59,433 nucleotides of DNA, taken from Clostridia bacterium (GTDB taxonomy: Bacteria; Bacillota; Clostridia; TANB77; CAG-508). The stretch covers positions 1-59,433 of the forward strand of contig CAAEQN010000136.1 in the NCBI GenBank assembly GCA_900758165.1. The letters are read 5' to 3'. Made by a program: the position numbers and the translations under genes. Positions 8,879 to 18,232 of the stretch are shown here, in pieces (positions within the stretch are counted from its first letter, which is position 1; the number at the start of each line of letters is the position of its first letter). Below the pieces are notes generated by a model. That model searched no databases, was not told the DNA's origin, and was given only the letters and a program-made list of their open reading frames with translations.

Positions 8879-9716
8879 TGGAAAAGAACTTGCAAAAAAA
8901 ATAAGAGGAAACTTAAAAATAGAAAATGAAAAACTAATACAAAAAGGAATACAAGCTAAATTAGCAGTTATATTAGTTGGAAATGATAGTGCTTCTAAAA
9001 TATATGTAAAAAATAAAAGCAAAGCTTGTGTAGATGTTGGAATAGAATTTGAAGAAATACTGTTAGATGAATCAACTACAATGCAAAAATTATTAGACAT
9101 AATAGATAAATTAAACAATAGAAAAGACATAAACGGAATATTACTACAAAGTCCAATACCAAAAGGATTAAATATACAAGAAGCATTTGAAGAAATTGAT
9201 TATAGAAAAGATGTAGATGGGTTTAATCCTATAAATGTAGGTAAATTAATGATAGGACAAGATTGTTTTGTCTCATGTACTCCATTTGGAATCATAAAAA
9301 TGCTTGAAGAATATAATATACCAATAGAAGGGAAACATGCAGTTGTAATAGGAAGGAGCAACATTGTAGGCAAACCATTATCACAATGCTTATTAAATAA
9401 AAACGCAACAGTAACAATATGTCATTCTAGAACAAAAAATCTTGCTGAATACACAAAGACAGCAGACATATTAATAAGTGCAGTCGGAAAAGTAAATTTA
9501 GTAACAAAAGATATGGTAAAAGATGGTGCAACAGTTATAGATGTTGGAATGAATAGAGATGAAAAAGGAAAGCTAGTTGGAGATGTTGATTTTGAAAATG
9601 TAAAAGAAAAGGCAGCTTATATAACTCCGGTTCCAGGAGGAGTTGGACCAATGACAATAGCTATGCTTATGAACAATGTTATAAAAGCATGTAAAAAACA
9701 AAACAATATAGAGTAA
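8862..9716 (+). CDS. folD: bifunctional methylenetetrahydrofolate dehydrogenase/cyclohydrolase
   Basis: Interconverts 5,10-methylene- and 10-formyl-tetrahydrofolate, supplying formyl groups for purines and for fmt, which is encoded at 31645. The 284 residues contain the catalytic Tyr/Lys region KIYVKNKSKAC near 46-56, the substrate loop LLQSPIPKG near 97, the NADP-binding stretch VIGRSNIVGKP near 164, and the C-terminal TPVPGGVGPMTIAML. Length is normal. The nearest Shine-Dalgarno is 29 bases upstream of the ATG and serves a small overlapping frame first. Confidence 0.95.
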   Translation: MYQIIDGKELAKKIRGNLKIENEKLIQKGIQAKLAVILVGNDSASKIYVKNKSKACVDVGIEFEEILLDESTTMQKLLDIIDKLNNRKDINGILLQSPIPKGLNIQEAFEEIDYRKDVDGFNPINVGKLMIGQDCFVSCTPFGIIKMLEEYNIPIEGKHAVVIGRSNIVGKPLSQCLLNKNATVTICHSRTKNLAEYTKTADILISAVGKVNLVTKDMVKDGATVIDVGMNRDEKGKLVGDVDFENVKEKAAYITPVPGGVGPMTIAMLMNNVIKACKKQNNIE

Positions 9717-9772
9717 AAAACATAAATTAAAATATGAAATGATAATTAAAAAAGGTAATTGAAAATAATATT

Positions 9773-9825
9773 AAAAATAGGGATATAAAGCAATAAAAAT
9801 TGCTTTTATTCCTATTTTTATTTAA
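9773..9825 (+). terminator. Rho-independent terminator after folD
   Basis: A long stem of about 22 bp with few mismatches (from 9773-9794 to 9799-9820) and a four-base loop is followed by a T-rich tract. It ends the metK-folD segment before dprA. Confidence 0.75.
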
Positions 9826-9934
9826 GTTGATAGCATTTGATAATTGAAAAACACCAAATTATATTTTTAGTTTAAAAACTTAATTTAAATATTACAAATA
9901 TAAAGAACAAATATAAAGAGAAAGGATTTTATGA

Positions 9935-10792
9935 ATGGAAAATTTAAAAGAAAATAAATACTATATATGGTTTTCGAGTCTTGACAAAATAAGCTTAAAA
10001 GATAAGATAATGTTACTAAAAAAATATAATACTCCAGAAGAAATATTTTACAAAGCAGAAAAAGATTTAATTGTAGATGATCAGGAAAAAAGAAATATCA
10101 ATGAATTAATAGAAAAAATGGATAAAATGAATATCAAAGTAATAACATATAAAGATGATGAATATCCGGATAAGTTAAAGCAAATATATGATTTTCCAAT
10201 TTGCTTGTATTGTAAAGGAAATTTAGAAATATTAAACACAATTAATAGAAATAAAATTGCAATTATAGGATGTAGAGAATATAGCAATTATGGTAAAAAA
10301 GTAACAGATTTTTTTGCTTATAATTTGGCTAAAAGAAACTTTACAATAGTAAGTGGAGGAGCAAGAGGAATAGATTCTTTTGCACATTTAGGCTCAATAA
10401 ATGCAAAGAAAGGGACTATATCAGTATTAGGAAATGGTTTGGATTATATATACCCACCAGAAAACAGAGAACTAGAAGAGAAAATTATTCAAAATAATGG
10501 GCTAATTATTTCGGAGTATATAGTAGGAACAAGACCAAGTAAATATACTTTTCCAGCCAGAAATAGAATAATAAGTGCTATATCAGATGGCGTTTTGGTA
10601 GTAGAAGCAAAACAAAGAAGTGGAACTCTAATTACTGTAGATTTTGCTTTAGAGCAGGGCAAAAATATATATGTAATACCAGGAAATATAGATGCTTTAA
10701 ATTCTGTAGGAACAAATGAATTAATTAAACAAGGAGCAAAAGTGGTTACTAAAATAGAAGATATTTTAGAAGACTTTAAATCTAAAATTTAA
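9935..10792 (+). CDS. dprA: DNA processing protein DprA
   Basis: Loads RecA on incoming single-stranded DNA during natural transformation; also widely kept in bacteria not known to be competent. Of 285 residues, the Rossmann-like core shows GCREYSNYGKK near 110, SGGARGIDSFAH near 138 and PARNRIISAIS near 205, followed by EAKQRSGTLIT. It lacks the C-terminal winged-helix of longer family members. ATG 9935 is preferred over the overlapping ATG at 9931, which closes quickly. AAAGGA at 9920-9925 is the ribosome site. topA, its common neighbour, is absent. Confidence 0.93.
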   Translation: MENLKENKYYIWFSSLDKISLKDKIMLLKKYNTPEEIFYKAEKDLIVDDQEKRNINELIEKMDKMNIKVITYKDDEYPDKLKQIYDFPICLYCKGNLEILNTINRNKIAIIGCREYSNYGKKVTDFFAYNLAKRNFTIVSGGARGIDSFAHLGSINAKKGTISVLGNGLDYIYPPENRELEEKIIQNNGLIISEYIVGTRPSKYTFPARNRIISAISDGVLVVEAKQRSGTLITVDFALEQGKNIYVIPGNIDALNSVGTNELIKQGAKVVTKIEDILEDFKSKI

Positions 10793-10832
10793 ATAAAAAT
10801 TTGCAATTTTAAATTATTTTAACAAAAAAGCT

Positions 10833-10860
10833 TTTACTTTTACTTGATATGTAATATAAT
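10833..10860 (+). promoter_or_regulatory. possible promoter of the PBP gene
   Basis: TATAAT at 10855-10860 follows a weak -35 (TTTACT, 10833-10838) at 16 bases. It precedes a strong AAGGAGG ribosome site for the PBP gene. Confidence 0.4.
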
Positions 10861-10902
10861 GTTAGGGTAAATAAATATAGGGATATAAGGAGGATTATTC
10901 TT

Positions 10903-13536
10903 ATGAATAAACCAAATAAAAGAAGCAATAACAATAAAAGAAATAATGGCAAAAGGGTTTTAAATGAAAGAGACAATAATAATAAAAACAAAAAGAAAAA
11001 CTTTTGGAAAAAACATCACAAATTAGCAGTATTTCTTAAAGCACTAATTGCTATAATGCTATTACTTTTCATAATAGGAGCTGGAGTAGTTATTGCAATA
11101 TTTAATAGTGATAAATGGAGCATGACTAACAAAGACTTAACATTTAAAAGCATAAATACAGTATTGTGTGATAAAGATGGAAATGAAATTGCTGATGTTT
11201 CAGGATTAGAGAAAAGAAAAGTTATACCATTAAGTGAGATTCCTAAAAATCTTAAAGATGCATATATATCTATAGAAGATGAAAGATTTTACTCTCATAA
11301 AGGTGTAGATATAAAAAGGACTACAGCAGCAACAGTTAAATACATATTAAATGGTGGAAAATCATCTTATGGTGGTGGAAGTACCATTACACAACAACTT
11401 ATAAAAAACCTTAAACAAGAAAAAGACAATTCCGGATTAAAAGGTGTTCAAAGAAAAATAAGAGAAATGTCAAGAGCCTATAAATTGGAGAAAAAACTTT
11501 CTAAAGATCAAATATTAGAATTGTATTTTAACTTAATATTTATGGGATCAGATATACATGGAGTAGCACTTGGTTCTCAATACTACTTTAATAAACCAGT
11601 CCAAGAGTTAGACTTGGCAGAATGCGCATTCCTAGCAGGAATAAACAATTCACCTAATAGTTATAATCCTTTTGAAGGAGAAGATCATTCTGATTTAATA
11701 AAAAGAAGAACAAAAACTGTTTTAGGAAAAATGAAACAATTAGGTAAAATTTCAGAAGAAGAATATAACACTGCAAAAGCTGAAGTAGAAGCCGGGTTAA
11801 AATTTGAAAAAGGAGATACTAGCTCAAATGTATCAATGTCTTATTTAGCAAGAGCAGCTTTAAACCAAGTTATAAGCCAATACGCAGAAGAAAATGATTT
11901 AGATTATAAAACAGCAAGTACATTTATAGAAAGCGGAGGATACAAAATATATACTACTCAAGATACAGGAATACAATCTAAAATGGAAGAAGTATATAGA
12001 AGTGATGATTACGTATTTTCTGGTAGACAAAAAGATAGTGACGGCAATTTATACAATAACCATACTCAATCTGCAATGGTAATAATAGATCACAAAACAG
12101 GTAAAGTTGTAGGATGTATGGGTGGACTTGGTACAGACGTGGATTCTAATGGTATAAATAGGGCGACTCAAACTAAAAGACAACCAGGTTCTTCGATGAA
12201 ACCAATAGCTTCTATTGCACCTGCATTAGAAAACGGAATTATTACAGCATCAACAGTATATGACGAATCATCAACATATTTTGGAAACTATAATCCAACA
12301 AGTTCTAAAAGAGGACTAATTACAGTAAGAAAAGCAATAGAAATATCTGCAAATACAACAGAAGTAAAAATAATATCAGAACTTGGACCAGCAAAATCAA
12401 TAGAATTTTTAAGAAAAATGGGAGTAACATCTCTTGTAACAGCAAAAGAAAATCCAGAACATAATGATGAAAATCTACCTATGGTATTAGGAGGACTAAC
12501 ATATGGTATATCTCCATTAGAAATGGCAGGAGCTTATGCAACAATAGCAAATGATGGTGTATATATAAAACCAACATTCTACACAAAAGTAGAGGATTCT
12601 TCTGGTAATGTAATATTAGAACCTAAACAAGAAAAAACAAGAGTAATGTCTGAAGCAAATGCATATATAGAGAAAAGTATATTAACAGGACCAACTTCAG
12701 GTGGAGAAGGAACAGCTCCATATTGTAAGATTTCTGGACACGATACTGGCGGAAAAACAGGAACAACTTCAGACAACGTAGATAGATGGTTCTGTGGATT
12801 TACATCATATTATACAGCGGCAACTTGGTACGGATATGATAATAACAGAAAACAAGAACCATTACAAGGTCAAGCAAATGCAAGCAATAAAGCAGCAAGA
12901 ATTTGGGCACAAATTATGAAAGGAATACATAAGGATTTAGAAAGTTCTAAATTTGAGAAACCAAGCAATGTAGTAACTGCAACCATTTGTTTAGATTCAG
13001 GAAAAGTTGCAACAGAAGCATGTAGTAGAACATATACAGAATATTTTGTAAAAGGAACTGTACCTAGTGAATGTGAAGGACATCAAAAGGTAACAATATG
13101 TACAGAAACAGGGAAAATAGCTACAGAGAATTGTCCTAATACAGAGGAAAAAATATATACAAAGAAACCAGAGAAAGAAGACACTACATTGTGGAAAACA
13201 GCAGATAATGGTAAATATGATGTTCCTACAGAGGTTTGCGATGTGCACACAAAGAAAGAAATAAAAGTACCAAATGTAGTAGGAAAGACTAAAGATGAAG
13301 CTATGCAAATATTAAAAGATTTAGGATTAACTGTTACAGTCGAAACTAAAGTCTCAACAAGTAATGAAGGAACAGTTTTATCTCAAAGCAAAAAAGAAGG
13401 AACAACAGTATATAAAGGTGATAATATAACAATAGTAGTAGCAAAAAAAGGAACTGATAAAAATCCAAAGCCAGATGTAAACGAAATTGTAAAACCAATA
13501 GAAAATATTATAGATAGTATACAAGAACACTTTTAA
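10903..13536 (+). CDS. class A penicillin-binding protein (PBP1A type) with PASTA domain
   Basis: Bifunctional peptidoglycan synthase of 877 residues. After a Lys/Asn-rich cytoplasmic tail there is one membrane segment (about 44-67). The glycosyltransferase 51 domain carries EDERFYSHKG near 124. The transpeptidase domain carries the SxxK motif in PGSSMKP near 429, SxN as SANTTE near 481 and KTG as GGKTGTT near 616. A single PASTA repeat follows (about 788-852, starting IKVPNVVGKTKDEA). A Cys-containing region between about 700 and 780 (several TEAC/TENC-type repeats) precedes PASTA. AAGGAGG precedes the ATG. Confidence 0.93.
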   Translation: MNKPNKRSNNNKRNNGKRVLNERDNNNKNKKKNFWKKHHKLAVFLKALIAIMLLLFIIGAGVVIAIFNSDKWSMTNKDLTFKSINTVLCDKDGNEIADVSGLEKRKVIPLSEIPKNLKDAYISIEDERFYSHKGVDIKRTTAATVKYILNGGKSSYGGGSTITQQLIKNLKQEKDNSGLKGVQRKIREMSRAYKLEKKLSKDQILELYFNLIFMGSDIHGVALGSQYYFNKPVQELDLAECAFLAGINNSPNSYNPFEGEDHSDLIKRRTKTVLGKMKQLGKISEEEYNTAKAEVEAGLKFEKGDTSSNVSMSYLARAALNQVISQYAEENDLDYKTASTFIESGGYKIYTTQDTGIQSKMEEVYRSDDYVFSGRQKDSDGNLYNNHTQSAMVIIDHKTGKVVGCMGGLGTDVDSNGINRATQTKRQPGSSMKPIASIAPALENGIITASTVYDESSTYFGNYNPTSSKRGLITVRKAIEISANTTEVKIISELGPAKSIEFLRKMGVTSLVTAKENPEHNDENLPMVLGGLTYGISPLEMAGAYATIANDGVYIKPTFYTKVEDSSGNVILEPKQEKTRVMSEANAYIEKSILTGPTSGGEGTAPYCKISGHDTGGKTGTTSDNVDRWFCGFTSYYTAATWYGYDNNRKQEPLQGQANASNKAARIWAQIMKGIHKDLESSKFEKPSNVVTATICLDSGKVATEACSRTYTEYFVKGTVPSECEGHQKVTICTETGKIATENCPNTEEKIYTKKPEKEDTTLWKTADNGKYDVPTEVCDVHTKKEIKVPNVVGKTKDEAMQILKDLGLTVTVETKVSTSNEGTVLSQSKKEGTTVYKGDNITIVVAKKGTDKNPKPDVNEIVKPIENIIDSIQEHF

Positions 13537-13560
13537 ATTAAAATAAAGGAGAATTTTTAT

Positions 13561-14985
13561 ATGGATTTGATTTTTTATAACACACTTACAAGAAAAAAGG
13601 AAAAATTCAACTCTATAGAAAAAAACAAAGTAAGGATGTATAGTTGTGGACCTACGGTCTACAGCTATGCACATATAGGAAACTTTAGAGCTTACATTTT
13701 TATGGATACATTAAGAAGAGTTTTAAAATATAATGGATATACATTAAAACATGTAATGAACATAACAGATGTAGGACATTTAGAGTCTGATGCAGATGAG
13801 GGCGAAGACAAAATGGAGAAAGCTGCAAGAAAAGAAAATAAAAACCCTTATGAAATTGCAGAATTTTACACAAAAGTATTCCTAGAAGATATGGCAAAAC
13901 TAAATATAGATAGACCAGAAATAATTACTAAAGCTACAGAAAATATAGAGCAAATGATTGAATATGTTAAAGAAATAATAAAAAATGGTTATGCTTATGA
14001 AACCAGTAAAGGAATATATTTTGACATTTCAAAATTAGACAAATATCCAGTATTATCAAATAGATGTTTAGATGAACAAATAGCAGGAGCAAGAGTTGAT
14101 GTTGATCCAGAGAAAAGAAATCCTTATGATTTTGCCCTTTGGATTAAAGCACCAGAAAATCATATTATGAAATGGGAAAGCCCTTGGGGACTTTCATATC
14201 CAGGTTGGCATTTAGAGTGCTCTACAATGGGAAGAAGATTTTTAGGAGAAGAATTTGATATTCACACAGGAGGTATTGATCACATTCCGACACATCATGA
14301 AAATGAAATAGCACAGGCAAAAGGAGCTACTGGAAAAATACCTGCAAGAACATGGATGCACTGTGAATATTTACAAGTAGATGGCGGAAAGATGTCTAAA
14401 AGTCTAGGAAATGTATATACAATATCTCAATTGCAAGAAAAAGGAATAGCTCCACTTGCATTTAAGCTATTTTGCTTTACAGCTCATTATAGAAACAAAT
14501 TAAACTTTACATTTGAAGGGGCTTTTGGAGCACAAAAAGCTTTAGAAAGACTTTATGATGGATACTTAAAAAATAAAGAACAAAAAGAAGATATACCTGA
14601 TAGCCTAATACAAGAATACAAAGAAAAATTTACATCTTATATAAATGATGATATGAATATGCCTGGAGCTATGAGTATTGTTTGGGAAGTTGCTAGAAAC
14701 CCTAAAAAGTCAAATAAATTTGCAGAGTTATTATTGGACTTTGATAAAGTATTAGGTTTAGATATTAAAAATTCAGAAAAATACTTATCTGAATTCAAAA
14801 AAATGAATGAAACTGATGAAATTCCAGAAGAAATAAATAAGTTAGTAGAAGAAAGAAAACAAGCTAGGGAAGATAAAGATTGGAAAAAATCGGATAAAAT
14901 TAGAGATTTAATAATTAGCAAAGGATATAGCATAAAAGATACTAAAGATGGAATAATACTAAAAAAGGAAAAAAATTCTATATAA
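13561..14985 (+). CDS. cysS: cysteine-tRNA ligase
   Basis: Class I aminoacyl-tRNA synthetase charging tRNA-Cys; 474 residues, the family's normal size. Visible are the zinc ligand region SCGPTVYSYAHIGN, which includes the HIGH-type signature, the zinc-binding WHLECS and THHENE stretches, and KMSKSLGN near 278. The C-terminal tRNA-binding domain is Lys/Glu-rich. It starts 24 bases after the PBP gene with AAGGAG as ribosome site, so no T-box leader fits upstream. Confidence 0.96.
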   Translation: MDLIFYNTLTRKKEKFNSIEKNKVRMYSCGPTVYSYAHIGNFRAYIFMDTLRRVLKYNGYTLKHVMNITDVGHLESDADEGEDKMEKAARKENKNPYEIAEFYTKVFLEDMAKLNIDRPEIITKATENIEQMIEYVKEIIKNGYAYETSKGIYFDISKLDKYPVLSNRCLDEQIAGARVDVDPEKRNPYDFALWIKAPENHIMKWESPWGLSYPGWHLECSTMGRRFLGEEFDIHTGGIDHIPTHHENEIAQAKGATGKIPARTWMHCEYLQVDGGKMSKSLGNVYTISQLQEKGIAPLAFKLFCFTAHYRNKLNFTFEGAFGAQKALERLYDGYLKNKEQKEDIPDSLIQEYKEKFTSYINDDMNMPGAMSIVWEVARNPKKSNKFAELLLDFDKVLGLDIKNSEKYLSEFKKMNETDEIPEEINKLVEERKQAREDKDWKKSDKIRDLIISKGYSIKDTKDGIILKKEKNSI

Positions 14986-15045
14986 ATCCTGTATAATTTA
15001 ATTATGAAAAATTATTATATAAAATTTTAAAAGGAGAATTATATA

Positions 15046-16173
15046 ATGCCAGAAAATAATGAAAAACCAAAAGTAAATAATAATATTAACAAAGATAAAA
15101 TAAAAAATGAAAATAAAAATATAAAAAAAGAAGGATTCTTTAAAAAAGTATTAAAAAGCGTAAAAAATTTTGAAAAATATGAAGATTTTGGATTAGAAGG
15201 ACTTGGAAAAACCACAATCTATCTATTGCAAATTGTAGCAGTGTTTACTTTAATAATAGCTATAATGACAGTATATAAATTCTCCAACACTTTAAATAAT
15301 ACAATAAGTTATTTAAAAAACAACATAGAAACATTTTCATACGAAAATGGAATTTTAGAAATAAATTCCAATGAAAAATTAGAAACTGAAGAAAGTATTA
15401 ATGATTTTAGAAGTAAAATAATAATAGATACTTCAGAATTAACAACAGAAGGACTACAAAAATATAAAGAAGATATTTCAAAAGAGCAAAATGGAATAAT
15501 TGTATTAAGAGATAAAGTTTTAATAAAAAACGATACGTTAACAGACATAACAGAAATACCTTATAATGAATTAACATCTAAATATAATATAACAACAATG
15601 GACAAACAGACAATGTTACAATATCTAGAAGACAGTAAAGCAAAAATATATACAGCAATATTTATAACAATATATTTATGCATGTTTGGATTATATTTCA
15701 TAAGTATTCTATTAGATGCACTTGTTTTAGGACTAATAGGATATATTATAGCAAAAATCACAAGAGTAACAATAAAATTCATGTCAACGTTTAGTATGGG
15801 AGTACATGCACTTACTTTACCAATTATTTTAAATATGTTATATGTGATATTAAACGGATTTACTGGATTTACAGTAAAATACTTCCAATTCATGTATAAC
15901 ACAATTTCATTTATTTATATAATAACAGCAATATTTATAATTAAATCTGATTATATAAAAAGAGATGCAGAAGTACAAAAAATAAGATCTGAACAGGAAA
16001 TAGTAAGGGCACAAATAGAAGCAGAAAAACAAAAACAAGAAGATGAAGAAGCAAAGAGAAGAGACGAGAAGGAAAGAAAAGAGCAAAAAAAGAAAGAAAA
16101 AGATAAGAACAAAAAAGAAGAACCATCAAATATACCAGACATAGGAGAAAAACCAGAAGGAAGTAACGTGTAA
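15046..16173 (+). CDS. DUF1189-like membrane protein
   Basis: Membrane protein of 375 residues. A Lys/Asn-rich cytoplasmic tail is followed by a hydrophobic segment at about 61-81, an external domain (about 85-195), three or four more hydrophobic segments between 202 and 305, and a highly charged, probably coiled-coil C-terminus (about 310-365). This layout and the order of elements fit the DUF1189 family (YvdJ relatives), whose function is not established. AAGGAG precedes the ATG. It sits 32 bases upstream of ftsH and is probably co-transcribed with it. Confidence 0.65.
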   Translation: MPENNEKPKVNNNINKDKIKNENKNIKKEGFFKKVLKSVKNFEKYEDFGLEGLGKTTIYLLQIVAVFTLIIAIMTVYKFSNTLNNTISYLKNNIETFSYENGILEINSNEKLETEESINDFRSKIIIDTSELTTEGLQKYKEDISKEQNGIIVLRDKVLIKNDTLTDITEIPYNELTSKYNITTMDKQTMLQYLEDSKAKIYTAIFITIYLCMFGLYFISILLDALVLGLIGYIIAKITRVTIKFMSTFSMGVHALTLPIILNMLYVILNGFTGFTVKYFQFMYNTISFIYIITAIFIIKSDYIKRDAEVQKIRSEQEIVRAQIEAEKQKQEDEEAKRRDEKERKEQKKKEKDKNKKEEPSNIPDIGEKPEGSNV

Positions 16174-16205
16174 CAGATAATTGATTTTGAAAGGAGAAAA
16201 AATAA

Positions 16206-18038
16206 TTGGACAGTAAAGAAAGCAATAAAAAAGAAAATAGAAATGATAAAGACAAAAACAAGAAAATTATATTAATAGCCTTAATAGTAATACTATCTAC
16301 AGCTATAGTCTTTACTATAACATTTGGAATAATAAAAAATAATAATAAAGAAGATACAATAAAAGAAGATGAAATATCATATACAGAATTAATAAAACAA
16401 ATAGATGATGGTAATGTAGAAAAAATTAAAATGACTGTTGGAAGCACTTCTGTAAAAGTAACTTTAAAAGGCGAAGAAGAACCTAAAAAAGGTATTGTCC
16501 CAAGCACTCAAGCATTTGTGGAGCTAGTTCAAGAAAAAGTTCAAGATGGTAACAATATAGAATTAGTACAAGTTAAACCAAGTGTATTTGTTACTATAGG
16601 AGATAAAGCATTTACTTTATTACCAACAGCTTTAATGATAGTACTATTTGTTTTATTAATCCAAATGCAAGGATTAGGAGGCAAAGGGAAAGTATATGAT
16701 CCTTCAGAAGAAGATGTAAAAACAAGTTTCGAAGATGTTGCTGGATTAGATGAAGAAAAACAAGAAATGATTGAAATAGTAAACTTTTTAAAAAATCCAG
16801 ATGAATTTTATAAAATGGGAGCTAAAATTCCAAAAGGAGTTTTACTTTGCGGACAACCAGGAACTGGTAAAACATTAATAGCAAAAGCTATTGCAGGAGA
16901 AGCAGATGTGCCATTTATATCAATGAGTGGTTCAGAATTTTCTGAAATGTTTGCAGGACTTGGAGCTTCAAGAGTAAGAAAATTATTCGAAAAAGCTAAA
17001 AAACTAGCACCTTCAATTATATTTATAGACGAAATAGATGCCATAGGATCAAAGAGAACAGATGCGACTACTGCGGCAGATGCGGATAACAACCAAACTT
17101 TAAATCAATTATTAGTAGAAATGGATGGATTTGATTCAGACCATACAGTAATATTACTTGCTGCTACAAACAGACCAGAACTATTAGATCAAGCTTTATT
17201 AAGACCAGGAAGATTTGATAGAAGAATAACAATAGGACTACCAGATATGAATGGCAGAGAAGCAATACTAAAGATACATGCTAAAGATAAAAAATTAGCA
17301 GATGAAGTAGATTTAAAAGCAATTGCAGGTGATACAGCAGGATTTACCGGAGCAGAATTAGAAAACATATTAAATGAAGCTGCAATAATAGCTACGATAA
17401 AGAAAGAAAATGCTATAACAAATAAAGATATAGATGATGCGTTAAAGAAAGTAACTGTTGGAGTAGAAAAACACAGTAGAATTATGTCTGATAAAGATAA
17501 AAAATTAACAGCATATCATGAAGCTGGACATGCAATAGTAAGTAGATTTTTAGAGACACAAAAAGATATTAAAGAGGTATCTATAATTCCTAGAGGAGTT
17601 GCTGGTGGATATACAATGTATAAGACCAATGAAGATAAATATTATATTTCTAAAACAGAGATGTTAGAAAAACTAATAGCATTATTAGGAGGAAGAGCAG
17701 CAGAAAAAATAATACTAAACGATATTTCTACTGGTGCGAGCAACGATTTAGAAGTGGCAACAGATGTAGCTAAAAAGATGGTTACAATATATGGAATGAG
17801 CGAAGAGATAGGACCTATTAGCATAGATATAGAAAAAGATCCATATCAAATGCAGTTATTTGGAGAAAATATAGAAAATGCCATAGGGCAAGAAGTAAAA
17901 ATGTTAATAGATAATGCATATATGCAAGCTCAAGGCATATTAATGCAACATATAGACAAGTTACATGAATTAGCAGCATTATTAATACAAAAAGAAGTCA
18001 TATCAGCAAAAGAATTTGAACAATTGTTTAGTAATTAA
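16206..18038 (+). CDS. ftsH: ATP-dependent zinc metalloprotease FtsH, TTG start
   Basis: Membrane-anchored AAA+ protease that degrades unfolded membrane proteins and regulators. Of 610 residues, two hydrophobic segments (about 21-42 and 136-156) flank an external domain. Walker A GQPGTGKT is near 216-223 and Walker B IIFIDEIDAIG near 272. The second region of homology is present (ATNRPELLDQALLRPGRFDR). The M41 zinc motif HEAGH is near 438 and the third ligand region STGASNDLEVAT near 507. Start is TTG 16206, with AAAGGAG at 16191-16197. No in-frame ATG fits nearby, because the first membrane segment begins soon after. Confidence 0.95.
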   Translation: MDSKESNKKENRNDKDKNKKIILIALIVILSTAIVFTITFGIIKNNNKEDTIKEDEISYTELIKQIDDGNVEKIKMTVGSTSVKVTLKGEEEPKKGIVPSTQAFVELVQEKVQDGNNIELVQVKPSVFVTIGDKAFTLLPTALMIVLFVLLIQMQGLGGKGKVYDPSEEDVKTSFEDVAGLDEEKQEMIEIVNFLKNPDEFYKMGAKIPKGVLLCGQPGTGKTLIAKAIAGEADVPFISMSGSEFSEMFAGLGASRVRKLFEKAKKLAPSIIFIDEIDAIGSKRTDATTAADADNNQTLNQLLVEMDGFDSDHTVILLAATNRPELLDQALLRPGRFDRRITIGLPDMNGREAILKIHAKDKKLADEVDLKAIAGDTAGFTGAELENILNEAAIIATIKKENAITNKDIDDALKKVTVGVEKHSRIMSDKDKKLTAYHEAGHAIVSRFLETQKDIKEVSIIPRGVAGGYTMYKTNEDKYYISKTEMLEKLIALLGGRAAEKIILNDISTGASNDLEVATDVAKKMVTIYGMSEEIGPISIDIEKDPYQMQLFGENIENAIGQEVKMLIDNAYMQAQGILMQHIDKLHELAALLIQKEVISAKEFEQLFSN

Positions 18039-18079
18039 ATTTGAATTTAAATTTAATAAAAAAGAAAAATAAATTAAAT

Positions 18080-18129
18080 AACAGATTTATATTCTAGGGG
18101 GATTTTTCTTTAAAATATAAATCTGTTTT
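18080..18129. terminator. bidirectional terminator between ftsH and the ger operon
   Basis: Perfect 14-bp arms (AACAGATTTATATT at 18080-18093, AATATAAATCTGTT at 18114-18127) with a T tract on each exit. It lies between two convergent transcription units. Confidence 0.7.
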
Positions 18130-18232
18130 AGTATATAAAAATACAATTAATATAATCTCAAGTAAACATAGTAGGATTGATTAAATATAATAAATGGAAT
18201 CAAAGCAAACATAATAATAAATTTATGAGATT

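Noticed and set aside
13537..13560. T-box leader before cysS
   Set aside because: Only 24 bases separate cysS from the PBP gene; no specifier hairpin or T-box sequence fits.
15941..16507. Long minus-strand open frames opposite the Lys-rich ends of the DUF1189-like and ftsH genes
   Set aside because: They are shadows created by AAA/AAG-rich codons on the other strand, giving Phe/Leu/Ser-rich translations without ribosome sites.
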